From: Aromatoleum bremense
GTDB lineage: Bacteria > Pseudomonadota > Gammaproteobacteria > Burkholderiales > Rhodocyclaceae
NCBI RefSeq assembly: GCF_017894365.1
Contig: NZ_CP059467.1
Coordinates: forward strand, 186,001-250,000
Reading direction: 5' to 3'
DNA: 64,000 bases
The translations under genes and the position numbers were made by a program. The notes under the pieces were generated by a model, which ran no database searches, was not told the DNA's origin, and was given only the letters and a program-made list of their open reading frames with translations. Positions 36,111 to 44,449 of the stretch are shown here, piece after piece. Position 1 is the first letter of the stretch, and every line of letters begins with the position of its first letter.

Positions 36111-36704
36111 ATGACGACCCCGACCATCCTGATCGTTCCCGGCCTGCGCGACCATGTCGCGGAGCACTGGCAGACGCTGCTCGAACAGAAACTCCCGAAC
36201 GCCCGCTCGGTGCCGCCGCTCGAGCACGACAAGCTGAGCCGCGACGCACGCGTCGCCGCGCTCGATCGCGCGCTCGCCGACATCGACGGTCCGGTGATCC
36301 TCGTCGCCCACAGCGCCGGCGTGATGATCACCGTGCATTGGGCGCAGCAGCACGACCGCCCGATCCTGGGCGCGCTGCTCGCCGCACCGGCCGATCTCGA
36401 ATCCCCGTTCCCGCCCGGCTATCCGACGACCGACGCGCTGCGCGACAACGGCTGGCTGCCGATTCCGCGCAAGCCGCTGCCCTTCCCGAGCATCGTCGCC
36501 GCAAGCACCAACGATCCCCTGGGCAAGCTCGAGCGCGTCACAGAATTCGCCGGCGACTGGGGAAGCCGCCTCGAAAACGTCGGCGCGGTCGGCCATCTGA
36601 ATCCGGCTGCGGGTTTCGGCGAATGGCCCCGGGCGGAAGAGCTGATCGCCGAACTCCTCGCCGGGGCCGTTCATCACCATCACCGGGCCGGGTCGGTGCT
36701 CTGA
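36111..36704 (+). CDS. Alpha/beta hydrolase of the RBBP9/YdeN type
   Basis: A 197-aa small serine hydrolase. It starts MTTPTILIVPGLRDHVAEHWQ; the nucleophile elbow is VAHSAGVM (serine near residue 69), with a later aspartate (STNDPLG) and histidine (GAVGHLNPAAGFGEW) that complete the triad. Family members cut esters or thioesters of unknown identity. It ends the plus-strand catabolic cluster, 44 bases after the transporter, and is convergent with the rhodanese gene. Confidence 0.87.
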   Translation: MTTPTILIVPGLRDHVAEHWQTLLEQKLPNARSVPPLEHDKLSRDARVAALDRALADIDGPVILVAHSAGVMITVHWAQQHDRPILGALLAAPADLESPFPPGYPTTDALRDNGWLPIPRKPLPFPSIVAASTNDPLGKLERVTEFAGDWGSRLENVGAVGHLNPAAGFGEWPRAEELIAELLAGAVHHHHRAGSVL

Positions 36705-36715
36705 AGGATCCGGCC

Positions 36716-37129
36716 CTACGAGCCGCATTTCCCGCACGCCGTGACGACCCACGGCAAACCGTCGAAGCGCCAGCCGTTGACTTCGCCGCGCCGAAGGCTC
36801 GGCCCGACGTCCCCCTCGAAGCCGTACATGACGGTGGCGACGTTCGAAAAGCCCGCGTCTTCCAACGCTCCGCCCGCCTCCACCGAGCGATCTCCGGCCC
36901 GGCAGATCAGCACCACCGGGCGGTCGTGCCTGCCATCCGCGATCTTCTCGACCTCGGGAACGAAGCGGGGGTTTATTTCCCAACCCGGCCCGTCATTCCA
37001 GGAAATTTGCTGCGCACCGACAGGGTGACCGGCGAAGCGGTATTCCATTTCGCTTCGACAGTCGATGAACAGCGCGTCGGAATGATCGCGCAGGAATTGC
37101 GCGGCTTCCTTCGGAAAAAGATGCTCCAT
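36716..37129 (-). CDS. Rhodanese-like domain protein
   Basis: A 137-aa single-domain protein. The active-site loop reads CRAGDRS, with the persulfide-forming cysteine. Such proteins transfer sulfane sulfur or reduce arsenate-like oxyanions (ACR2 relatives). It lies 298 bases downstream of pstB on the same strand, so it may belong to the arsS-arsM-pst unit; rhodaneses are frequent near arsenosugar genes. The ATG was chosen at MEHLFPKE; an open frame upstream looks like spacer. Confidence 0.88.
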   Translation of the reverse strand: MEHLFPKEAAQFLRDHSDALFIDCRSEMEYRFAGHPVGAQQISWNDGPGWEINPRFVPEVEKIADGRHDRPVVLICRAGDRSVEAGGALEDAGFSNVATVMYGFEGDVGPSLRRGEVNGWRFDGLPWVVTACGKCGS

Positions 37130-37427
37130 TCCTACTCTCCCATCGCCAATCGGGCAATCCGCACGGCCGGGCCTGGATCTTTGATCCGGGCAATTCGCCG
37201 TCGAGAAGTGCATCACGTCCGACCATGCCGCGAAATCACAGACAAATGATGCGGATGCGTTCGGGCACTTCCGTTGCCAAATGGGGACAGCCACTTACCA
37301 TTTCGCGACAGCCCGCAGCGCTGCGACAGGCCGGAGTTCGCAGGACAGGCGATAGCCGGAGCGGCCCAATGCTCTCGACGAATCATCCGCGGCAGGGTTT
37401 GGGTCTGGCCGTCGGAGGCGGCGGGCG

Positions 37428-38213
37428 CTATCCGGCCAGCCCTTGGCAATAAGCGCGCGTGACCGGGTGCGACGGCGTCGTGAAGATGTGTTCGGTTCCC
37501 CCGCTCTCGACGACGCAACCGCAGCCGTCCTCGACCCAGCAGACCGACACCGAATCGGCCAGGCGCCTTGCCTGGGCGAGGTTGTGGGTGACCATCAGCA
37601 TCGTGAACCGGCCCTTGAGCTCGCGGATCAGCGCTTCGACCGACGCGGTCGCGATCGGATCCAGCGCGCTGCACGGCTCGTCGAGGAGCAGCACGTCGGG
37701 GGCAAGGATGAGCGCGCGAGCGATGCACAGCCGCTGCTGCTGACCGCCCGAGAGCGTCAGCGCGGAACGGTCGAGACGCCCGGCGACCTCTGTCCACAGG
37801 CCGACGTCGCGCAGCGCGCGTTCGACCATCTGCTCGCGCCGCTCCCGCCGTGCGATGCCGTGCTCGCGCAGCGGAAAATGCAGGTTGTCCGCGATCGACA
37901 GCGGGAATGGGTTGGGCTGCTGGAACACCATGCCGACCCGGCGGCGCAGCTGCGGCAGGGAAACCTGTGCGTCCAGCACCGAGTCGCCGCCGACGCGGAT
38001 GTCGCCGGTGATCGTGCACTCCGACAGCAAGTCGGTCATGCGGTTGATCGCCGCGAGCAGACTGCTCTTGCCGCAGCCGCTCGGCCCGACCAAGGCCATC
38101 AGCTCCCCGGAGGCAACGCGCAGGCTCGCATGGCGCACCGCCCAATGGCGACCATAGCGGATGGAGACGTCATCCAGTTCCAGCGTCGGCGGCAAGACGC
38201 GATCTTCGGTCAT
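37428..38213 (-). CDS. pstB: Phosphate-type ABC transporter ATP-binding protein
   Basis: A 261-aa ABC ATPase with Walker A GPSGCGKSS, Q-loop FQQPNPFPLS (typical of PstB), signature LSGGQQQRLCIARAL, Walker B LLLDEP and the H-loop VTHN. It energises uptake of phosphate, and possibly arsenate here, together with the two permease subunits upstream. Its start overlaps pstA by four bases. It lacks a phoU neighbour. Its association with arsM and arsS suggests a specialised paralogue and not the main phosphate transporter. Confidence 0.9.
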   Translation of the reverse strand: MTEDRVLPPTLELDDVSIRYGRHWAVRHASLRVASGELMALVGPSGCGKSSLLAAINRMTDLLSECTITGDIRVGGDSVLDAQVSLPQLRRRVGMVFQQPNPFPLSIADNLHFPLREHGIARRERREQMVERALRDVGLWTEVAGRLDRSALTLSGGQQQRLCIARALILAPDVLLLDEPCSALDPIATASVEALIRELKGRFTMLMVTHNLAQARRLADSVSVCWVEDGCGCVVESGGTEHIFTTPSHPVTRAYCQGLAG

Positions 38214-39064
38214 CGTGACACTCCTGCGGAAAGCCGGCCGAGCGCAGCGGCGAGGCCCTGAATCACGAGCCCCAGCGCGAGCAGCACCAGCGCGGACGCC
38301 GCCGCGTTGGCACCGCCGCCCGATACGTTCATCGCCAAGTCATAGATATGCACGGCCAGCGTGCGACCCGAGTCGAGCCAGCTTTCGGGCCAGCGCGTGA
38401 CGTAGCCCGCGGTAAACAGCAGGACGGCCGTTTCCGCGAGCGCCCGGCCCGACGCGAGCACGATGCCGAGCGCGATGCCGGGAGCGGCCACCGGCAGCAG
38501 GATGCGGCGCACGAAGCCCCAGCGCGACACGGCGAGCGCGGCGGCCGCGCGGCGATAGCCGATCGGGCATTGGCGCAGGGCCTGCTCGGCGGCGCGGATG
38601 AAGAGCGGCAGCACCATGCAGGCGAGTGTCAGCCCCCCGGACAGGATCGAGAAGCCCAGCCCCAGTTCGACCGCGAAGAACCGGTTGCCGAAGAGCCCGA
38701 AGACGATCGACGGCACGCCACCCAGCACGTCCAGAACGAGGTCGAGACTCTGCCCGATGCGGCTGCCGGGGCGCACCTGCTCGACGAGGAACAGCGCGCA
38801 GCCGAGCCCGAGCGGCAGCGCGACACCGAGGCACACCGCCAGCACCCACAGCGTCGACACGAAGACCGAGCCGATGCCCCCTGCCCGACCGGCGTCCGTC
38901 GGCGCATCGAGCAGGAAGTCGAGCGACAACCCCGGCAGCCCGTCGACGAGCAGCTCCCCCAGCAAGAGTCCCGGCACGAGCATGGTTGCGACGGCCACCG
39001 CTCCCATCCAGCGCGCATGGAAGCGGTCGGCCCGCCGTACGTGGTCACCGGACTCAGGTCGCAT
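38210..39064 (-). CDS. pstA: Phosphate-type ABC permease subunit A
   Basis: A 284-aa inner membrane permease with six hydrophobic segments and the cytoplasmic EAA-like loop before RILLPVAAPGIALG. The order pstC-pstA-pstB and the family-typical GRALAETAVLLFTAG identify PstA. The ATG overlaps the pstC stop; a GTG one codon upstream is an alternative. It works as a heterodimer with PstC. Confidence 0.9.
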   Translation of the reverse strand: MRPESGDHVRRADRFHARWMGAVAVATMLVPGLLLGELLVDGLPGLSLDFLLDAPTDAGRAGGIGSVFVSTLWVLAVCLGVALPLGLGCALFLVEQVRPGSRIGQSLDLVLDVLGGVPSIVFGLFGNRFFAVELGLGFSILSGGLTLACMVLPLFIRAAEQALRQCPIGYRRAAAALAVSRWGFVRRILLPVAAPGIALGIVLASGRALAETAVLLFTAGYVTRWPESWLDSGRTLAVHIYDLAMNVSGGGANAAASALVLLALGLVIQGLAAALGRLSAGVSR

Positions 39065-39935
39065 CACGCCCCTCCGGCGAAACGTGGTGCGCGAGATGAC
39101 GCGCGGCGAGCATCAGCGCGGTGACGAGCACCAGCAGCAGCCAGCCGCTCGCGAACAGGGCGGTCTGGTGCGCCCCGGTCGCGTAGGCCATCTCCAGTGC
39201 GATATTCGCGGTGAGGGTGCGGATCGGCGTCGTGAGCGAATCGGGCAATTGCACGACATTGCCGGCGACCATCAGCACCGCCATCGTCTCGCCGAGCGCC
39301 CGCCCGAGCTGCAGCAGCACCGCCGGCAGCAGCTGCGGCGCGGCCGCCGGCAACAGAATCCGGCGCACGGTGCCGCTCACCGATGCGCCGAGCGCCATCG
39401 CCGCGGCGAGGTGCCGGCGGCGCGCCTCCTCGAGCGCGAGGTCGGCCTGCAGCACGAGGATCGGCAGGATCATCAGCGCGAGAATCAGTGCCCCGGCCAG
39501 GAGGCTCGCGCCGGGCGGCGCCCAGCGGTTGAGCCATGGCACCAGCGCGACCAGCCCCCAGAAACCGTACACCACCGAGGGCACGCTCGCGAGCAGGCCC
39601 ATCATCCCACGGTAGAACGCGCCGACAGCACGCGGCGCAAAGAAGCGCCCCCACACCGCGAGCACGATCCCCGGCGGCACCGCGATCAGGAGCGCCAGCG
39701 CACTCACCGCCACCGAACCGACGAGCATCGCCAGCAGGCCGTAGGCACCTGCCGACGGAAGCCACCGGAGCTGCCACAGACCGGCATCGGCAAACAGCAG
39801 CGATGCACTGGCCGCCGTCAGATAGACGAGGATCAGCGCGAGGATGGTCGCAACGACGCCGGCGCTCAGCGCGAGCGCGCGATACAGCGTCCGGTCAGCG
39901 GCCAGCGACGGGAACGAAATACTGGCCGGTGACAA
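39054..39935 (-). CDS. pstC: Phosphate-type ABC permease subunit C
   Basis: A permease of about 293 aa with six membrane segments and the loop RRHLAAAMALGASVSGTVRRILLP, followed by LGRALGETMAVLMVAGN, a PstC hallmark. The start is uncertain: a TTG at 39935 has AGGTG seven bases upstream and gives a 41-base overlap with pstS, while an in-frame ATG at 39989 would overlap further and add an uncharacteristic stretch. The overlaps show tight operon packing. Confidence 0.88.
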   Translation of the reverse strand: MSPASISFPSLAADRTLYRALALSAGVVATILALILVYLTAASASLLFADAGLWQLRWLPSAGAYGLLAMLVGSVAVSALALLIAVPPGIVLAVWGRFFAPRAVGAFYRGMMGLLASVPSVVYGFWGLVALVPWLNRWAPPGASLLAGALILALMILPILVLQADLALEEARRRHLAAAMALGASVSGTVRRILLPAAAPQLLPAVLLQLGRALGETMAVLMVAGNVVQLPDSLTTPIRTLTANIALEMAYATGAHQTALFASGWLLLVLVTALMLAARHLAHHVSPEGRDAT

Positions 39936-40722
39936 GATCGTGCACCTCGGCGGAGCGCGCGAACGCGACGAATTCTCGCGCGATGCCACTGAGTTCGCCG
40001 CGATGGACGAGGTTCAGCGGACGAGACAGCGGGAAGCGTCCGGCCGCGACGTTGGCGGTCGAAGCCTCCACGCCGTCGAGCGGCAGCACGCGGATCGGCG
40101 TACCGCGGCTCGCCTCGTATTCGGCCGTGCCGATCGACACGTAGCCGATCGCCTGCGGGTTGCCCGCCACGGTCTTGATGCCCTGCTGGTTGTCGCCGAT
40201 CACGACGTCCGCGCGGATCGCACCGGCGTCGAGCTTGAAATGGTCGAGGAACAATTCGAGCGTCGACCGCCCCTCGGCCTTGTTCACCACCGTGATCGGC
40301 GCGTCGGCGCCGCCTACCGCGTGCCAGCTGCGCACCCGCCCCGTGTAGATCGCGACGATCTGCTCGCGCGTGAGCGCCGCGACCGGATTGTCGCGATGCA
40401 CGATCATCGCGATGCCGTCATGCGCGATCGTGTCGGCGGCGAGATCGCCTTCGTCCGCCTTCGGCGCGCGCGACACCATGCCGATGTCCGCGAGGCCCTG
40501 GCGCACGTCGGCGATGCCCCGCGAGGAGCCGCCGGCCTGCACGTCGATCTTGACGCCCGGATGGCTGGCCTCGAAGCGCTGGGCGAGCACCGACGTGAGC
40601 GGCGCGATGGTGCTCGATCCGGTCACGACCAGATGCTCGCCCGCCCCGCGCGAGCACCCCGTGGCGAACAGCACGCCAAGCAGCGACAGCGCGGCAATGA
40701 CGAATTGCCACGTACGCATCAT
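39895..40722 (-). CDS. pstS: Phosphate-type substrate-binding lipoprotein
   Basis: A 275-aa periplasmic binding protein with a lipoprotein signal peptide (FVIAALSLLGVLFATGC, lipid-anchored cysteine). The phosphate-binding signature is visible: VTGSSTIAP and AGGSSRGIADVRQGLADIGMVSR, close to those of PstS of the short, cluster-4 type. It starts 11 bases after the arsM stop codon. Whether it prefers phosphate or arsenate cannot be decided; high-affinity discrimination in PstS-type proteins depends on an aspartate hydrogen bond that cannot be judged here. Confidence 0.88.
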   Translation of the reverse strand: MMRTWQFVIAALSLLGVLFATGCSRGAGEHLVVTGSSTIAPLTSVLAQRFEASHPGVKIDVQAGGSSRGIADVRQGLADIGMVSRAPKADEGDLAADTIAHDGIAMIVHRDNPVAALTREQIVAIYTGRVRSWHAVGGADAPITVVNKAEGRSTLELFLDHFKLDAGAIRADVVIGDNQQGIKTVAGNPQAIGYVSIGTAEYEASRGTPIRVLPLDGVEASTANVAAGRFPLSRPLNLVHRGELSGIAREFVAFARSAEVHDLVTGQYFVPVAGR

Positions 40723-40733
40723 GGCCCGGCGCC

Positions 40734-41780
40734 TCAGCAGCACGCGCCGGCCGCGCCCGGCTGCGTGTCGCGGTCGAAGGGCATCGCACTGCCGCAGCCC
40801 TCGAACAGGCCATAGTGCTGATCGAAGCTGCCGATGAATTCGAAATGCTCTCGAAAGCGCGTCTCCTGCAGCATGCGCCAGGTGTTGCCGCACACCGGAA
40901 AGACGCGATCCGCCTCGATGTCGTGGTGCTTGTCGAGCCGGAAACGCTGCGCCATCGCCGGCACGCTGCCGCGGTAGATCACCGCCTGGCCGTAGTCCTC
41001 ACATTGCGGCTCGAGGCCGTCGAGCTTGAAGAGCCGGTAGGTCGCCGAGTGGAAGCCGATGCCCGCTGCGCGTTCGGCCAGCGCCGGGTCCGTGATCGCA
41101 ATTGGGCGGTCCTCGACGAGGCGCGGATCGGCGAAACCATGACGCTTCGCCAGCGCCAGGAAGTCCGCCCAGTACAATGCGCCGCCGAGGCATTCGCCGT
41201 AGAGCAGCGGATCGTTGCGCACCTGCGCCGGCACACGCCGGTCCGCGTAGATGTCGGAGAAGTAGAACTCGCCGCCGGGCTTCAGCAAGCGGAAGACCTC
41301 GTGCAGCACCGCGTCCTTGTCCGGTGAAAGATTGACGACGCAGTTCGACACGACGACGTCGAAGCTCGCGTCCGCGAGACCCAGCTCGTCCAGGTGCTCG
41401 ATGTAGCCGAGGCGGAACTCGACGTTGTCGCGTGCGAAGCCGAAAACCTCGCGATGCCAGGCCTGGTGGCGGCGGGCGACCTCGAGCTGCTCCTCGGTCA
41501 TGTCGACGCCGACGACCTGTCCCCGCTCGCCGACGAGTTGCGACAGCACATACGCGTCGCGCCCCGAGCCGCTGCCGAGGTCGAGCACGCGGCAGCCTTC
41601 GAGCAGCGGCGGGCACACGAGGCCGCAGCCGTAATAGCGCGACAGCACCTCGGCATGCACTTTCGCCAGCAGCGGCTTGAGCCACGCGGGCATCTGGCTT
41701 GCGTCGCAGCAGGCCGTGGTGCGCAGGTCGTCGCTCGTCTGCAGCTGATTGCCGTAGTAGTCCTTCACCACTTCATGCAT
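40734..41780 (-). CDS. arsM: Arsenite S-adenosylmethionine methyltransferase
   Basis: A 348-aa class I methyltransferase. The SAM motif is LDLGSGSGRDAY (67-77). The cysteines expected for arsenite binding are present: CC at 24-25, C147 in SNCVVNLSPDK and C197; the spacing of 50 residues between the last two is that of characterised ArsM enzymes. It starts MHEVVKDYYG, a family hallmark, with GGAGAG before the ATG. ArsM methylates As(III) step by step to methyl and dimethyl arsenicals. It follows arsS by 61 bases and precedes pstS by 11 bases. Confidence 0.93.
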   Translation of the reverse strand: MHEVVKDYYGNQLQTSDDLRTTACCDASQMPAWLKPLLAKVHAEVLSRYYGCGLVCPPLLEGCRVLDLGSGSGRDAYVLSQLVGERGQVVGVDMTEEQLEVARRHQAWHREVFGFARDNVEFRLGYIEHLDELGLADASFDVVVSNCVVNLSPDKDAVLHEVFRLLKPGGEFYFSDIYADRRVPAQVRNDPLLYGECLGGALYWADFLALAKRHGFADPRLVEDRPIAITDPALAERAAGIGFHSATYRLFKLDGLEPQCEDYGQAVIYRGSVPAMAQRFRLDKHHDIEADRVFPVCGNTWRMLQETRFREHFEFIGSFDQHYGLFEGCGSAMPFDRDTQPGAAGACC

Positions 41781-41841
41781 GTAATGCTCTCCCCGTATTG
41801 ATCGGTTGAGTTTGCTTGGCTTGATTCGTCGCGGCCGACCG

Positions 41842-42840
41842 TCACGCGGCGCAGCCGGGCGCTTCGGCGCGCGCCTCGGCCAGCGCTCCACCGCAGCTCG
41901 ACCCCTGCCCCGCCGTGCAGCCGTAACAGTGGTCGGCGACGCGGATCGCGCGGCCCGCGAGCGTCTCGGCGGACGCGTCGCGAATGTGCAGGCGCGGATG
42001 GGCGCCGTCGCCGATCGGCATGTCGAGCTGCTGGTTGAAGTCGCAGTCGTAGAGGTAGCCCTGCCAGTCGACGCTCACGAGGCTGCGGCACATCACCGCC
42101 GCGAGATTGTCCGGACGATGCGCAGCGCGAAGCGTCTTCATGTAGTCGTCGAACTGGCCCGTCGACACGAGGGTGCTGCCGAAGCGCTTGATCGGCATGT
42201 TCGCGAGCGTGAAGAGCCGGTTGAAGCGAATGCCGAACTCCGCGCCGAGATGTTGCCGGTAGGCCTGTTCGAGCGCTTCCTGGGGCGGCGGCAGCATCGG
42301 CCCCTGCGGGTTGTAGACCAGGTTCAGGGTGAGCCCGCTGCCCTCCTCACCGTATCCGAGCGCGTTGAGTCGCTGCAGGCCGCGGATGCTCGCCCCGAAC
42401 ACGCCCTTGCCGCGCTGCTTGTCGACGTTGTCCTCGAGATAGCACGGCAACGAGGCGACGACATCCACCCCCTGTTCGGCGAGGAAGCGTGCCAGGTCCT
42501 CGTATCCGGGTTCCTCGAGGATCGTCAGGTTGCAGCGGTCCAGCACGTGCAGGCCGCGCGCGCGCGCCGCGCCCACCAGGCGGCGGAAGTTCGCGTTCAT
42601 CTCCGGGGCGCCGCCCGTGAGGTCCAGCGTCGAGATCGTCGGGCTTGCGTCGATGAAGTCGATCACCGCATTCGCGGTATCGGCGGCCATTTCCTCGCGG
42701 CGCGCCGGCCCCGCATTGACGTGGCAATGCACGCAGCTCTGGTTGCAGCGGTAGCCGAGATTCACCTGCAGCGTCTCGACCGTTCCGCGGCGAATCCGGG
42801 GAAAGTCGGTGACGGCGAGCAGTGGAAAGGTGGGATGCAT
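41842..42840 (-). CDS. arsS: Arsenosugar biosynthesis radical SAM protein ArsS
   Basis: A 332-aa radical SAM protein. The cluster motif is CNQSCVHCH (C-x3-C-x2-C) near residue 32, followed by LDLTGGAPEMN. The C-terminal cysteine-rich domain (CRSLVSVDWQGYLYDCDFNQ, CYGCTAG, SSCGG) is the DUF3641 domain typical of ArsS. The enzyme transfers the adenosyl group to dimethylarsenite, giving the precursor of oxo-arsenosugars. It is the first gene of a minus-strand operon arsS-arsM-pstSCAB. An ECF-type promoter lies at 42880-42909, about 40 bases upstream of the ATG. Confidence 0.94.
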   Translation of the reverse strand: MHPTFPLLAVTDFPRIRRGTVETLQVNLGYRCNQSCVHCHVNAGPARREEMAADTANAVIDFIDASPTISTLDLTGGAPEMNANFRRLVGAARARGLHVLDRCNLTILEEPGYEDLARFLAEQGVDVVASLPCYLEDNVDKQRGKGVFGASIRGLQRLNALGYGEEGSGLTLNLVYNPQGPMLPPPQEALEQAYRQHLGAEFGIRFNRLFTLANMPIKRFGSTLVSTGQFDDYMKTLRAAHRPDNLAAVMCRSLVSVDWQGYLYDCDFNQQLDMPIGDGAHPRLHIRDASAETLAGRAIRVADHCYGCTAGQGSSCGGALAEARAEAPGCAA

Positions 42841-42879
42841 CGAGAGGTTCCTTGAGTGCAGTTTTCTTCGTCGTTATCC

Positions 42880-42909
42880 AATAGTCGGACGAGCCGCGAG
42901 ATCCTTACA
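42880..42909 (-). promoter_or_regulatory. ECF-type promoter of the arsS operon
   Basis: On the minus strand it reads TGTAAGG, 15 bases, CGACTATT. It matches six other sites in this window and points at arsS. Confidence 0.8.
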
Positions 42910-43044
42910 CAAATTCGGGGCTCTTCGCGGGCCTGGCCGAGCCAACAACGGTTTCATCGACCTGTACCGGCGCGGCAGCGAGGATGCGGAACGCGGTATT
43001 CGCGCCTATTATTACAAGTGTTATAACGGCTCGCGAGGTTCGCC

Positions 43045-43269
43045 ATGCATGTGCTCAAACTGACCCAGATCGGCAATTCGGTGGGGCTCGTGCTACCGAA
43101 GGAAATGCTCGCGCGGCTCAAGCTCGAAAAGGGCGACACCGTTTTCGTCACCGAAAGCCCCGACGGCTACACGATCACGCCCTACGATCCGACCCTTGCC
43201 GAGCAACTGGACGCAGGCCGCGAGTTCATGCGCGAATTCCGCGACACCTTCCACGAACTGGCCAAGTGA
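43045..43269 (+). CDS. AbrB/MazE-type antitoxin
   Basis: A 74-aa protein: an AbrB swapped-hairpin domain (MHVLKLTQIGNSVGLVLPKEMLARLKLEKGDTVFV split over residues 1-35) and a C-terminal segment that would bind the toxin. The next gene encodes a Doc-type toxin 13 bases downstream. This AbrB-Doc pairing is a common variant of the Phd-Doc systems. It is inserted between the divergent arsS operon and the NPCAAK gene. Confidence 0.9.
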   Translation: MHVLKLTQIGNSVGLVLPKEMLARLKLEKGDTVFVTESPDGYTITPYDPTLAEQLDAGREFMREFRDTFHELAK

Positions 43270-43282
43270 GCGCGTGTGCGCG

Positions 43283-43669
43283 ATGGCTCGCTGGCGCTGG
43301 ATCGACAAACGCGCGCTGATCCTGCTGCACGATGAAAGTCTCGCCGAGCACGGCGGGGCTTCCGGGATGCGTGACGAGGGCTTGCTCGATTCCGCGCTGG
43401 CCCGCCCGCTCAACCTCACCGCCTACGGCGAACCCAACTTCGCGGCATTGGCCGCGTCGTACGGCGTGGGCGTGGCGAAGAATCATCCGTTTGTCGATGG
43501 CAACAAGCGCGCGGCCTTCCTCTGTGTCGGCCTGTTCCTGTATCTGAACGGTTATCGCCTGCGCGCGACGCAGGCCGAGGCGACCGTCGCCATGCTCGCG
43601 GTCGCCTCCGGCGAACTCGATGAAGCGGCCTTCGCCGAGTGGCTGCGGCGCCATACCGGCTCGCGCTGA
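43283..43669 (+). CDS. Doc-type (Fic family) death-on-curing toxin
   Basis: A 128-aa protein with the Fic/Doc catalytic motif HPFVDGNKRAA, the form used by Doc kinases that phosphorylate EF-Tu. An N-terminal GLLDSALARP segment is also typical. The ATG at MARWRWIDKRALILLHDE was chosen; a GTG three codons upstream is possible. It pairs with the AbrB-like antitoxin. Confidence 0.9.
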   Translation: MARWRWIDKRALILLHDESLAEHGGASGMRDEGLLDSALARPLNLTAYGEPNFAALAASYGVGVAKNHPFVDGNKRAAFLCVGLFLYLNGYRLRATQAEATVAMLAVASGELDEAAFAEWLRRHTGSR

Positions 43670-43793
43670 CTCCTCGACGATATCAGCCCGGCCCCGAGGA
43701 AGACTTGCCCCGGCTTGTCGGAATTTCGCGGCGCTCCGCTTCGATCTCGGCACCGCGGGTTGCGCCCGTCCGCCTTCCTCCATGCACGCGCAC

Positions 43794-44080
43794 TCACGGG
43801 GCGCGCGGTCGCCACCGCGTCACCCGGTCATTGCCGAAGCCGGCCGCGAAGACGCTGCCGTCGTCGGCGACCGCGATAGCGATCGGGTGTTCGAACTCGC
43901 CGTCGCCGTTTCCCTTCTCGCCGAAGGCCGTGAGAAAGTCGCCGTCGGCAGCGAATTTCTGGATGCGGTGATTGTAGAAGTCCGCGACGAACACCTGCCC
44001 GGCCCGGCTGACGGCGACTCCGGTGACGGTCGCGAATGCCGGCGGTGCAATTCGTTGTAAGGATTCAGCGTCGTGCTCCG
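43794..44080 (-). pseudogene. NHL-repeat beta-propeller fragment
   Basis: About 95 codons read as NHL blades: GVAVSRAGQVFVADFYNHRIQKF and IAVADDGSVFAAGFGNDRVTRW (each cited in part). The frame is closed by a stop upstream and no start codon with a ribosome site is evident, so only the tail end of a larger propeller protein remains. The ECF promoter of the NPCAAK gene lies partly over its 5' part, in the opposite direction. Confidence 0.6.
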
Positions 44081-44086
44081 ACTAAG
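44056..44086 (+). promoter_or_regulatory. ECF-type promoter of the NPCAAK protein gene
   Basis: TGTAAGG, 16 bases, CGACTAAG; about 70 bases before the ATG at 44159. It would also serve the pentahaem cytochrome gene. Confidence 0.75.
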
Positions 44087-44158
44087 CAGCGAGGGCAATA
44101 TGACGTGAGCCCCGTGGCAAGGCCCTCACTTCAATTCACTCGACATAAAGGAGCTCCG

Positions 44159-44440
44159 ATGAAAACACTATCCCGCAAGACCGTATCCCTCGGGCTGGTT
44201 GCCCTTGTCTCCGCCGCACTGGCACTGCCGGTGGCTGCCGCCGGCGGCGCGGCGAACCCTTGTGCGGCCAACCCGTGCGCGGCGAAGACGATGAACCCGT
44301 GCGCGGCCAAGAACCCCTGCGCCGCGAAGAATCCCTGCGCCGCGAAGAAGAAGGCCGCCAATCCGTGCGAGGCCAAGAACCCTTGCGCGGCGAAGAATCC
44401 GTGCGCGGCGAAGGCCGCCAACCCCTGCGCGGCCAAGTAA
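44159..44440 (+). CDS. Small exported NPCAAK cysteine-repeat protein
   Basis: A 93-aa protein. A signal peptide (MKTLSRKTVSLGLVALVSA, continuing to PVAAAGG) is followed almost entirely by nine NPC units, mostly NPCAAK, which place a cysteine every six residues among lysines. The mature protein has nine cysteines and no other visible domain. AAGGAGCT precedes the ATG. I do not know a proven function. A periplasmic thiol-rich binder of As(III) or soft metals, or a redox buffer, is inferred from the cysteines and the arsenosugar and mer context. The same repeat decorates the cytochrome at 50719. A pentahaem cytochrome gene follows by nine bases. Confidence 0.85.
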   Translation: MKTLSRKTVSLGLVALVSAALALPVAAAGGAANPCAANPCAAKTMNPCAAKNPCAAKNPCAAKKKAANPCEAKNPCAAKNPCAAKAANPCAAK

Positions 44441-44449
44441 TAATCGGCC

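Noticed and set aside
36716..37129. Rhodanese as ArsC-type arsenate reductase
   Set aside because: The loop CRAGDRS is that of sulfurtransferase rhodaneses; the sequence does not show an arsenate reductase signature.
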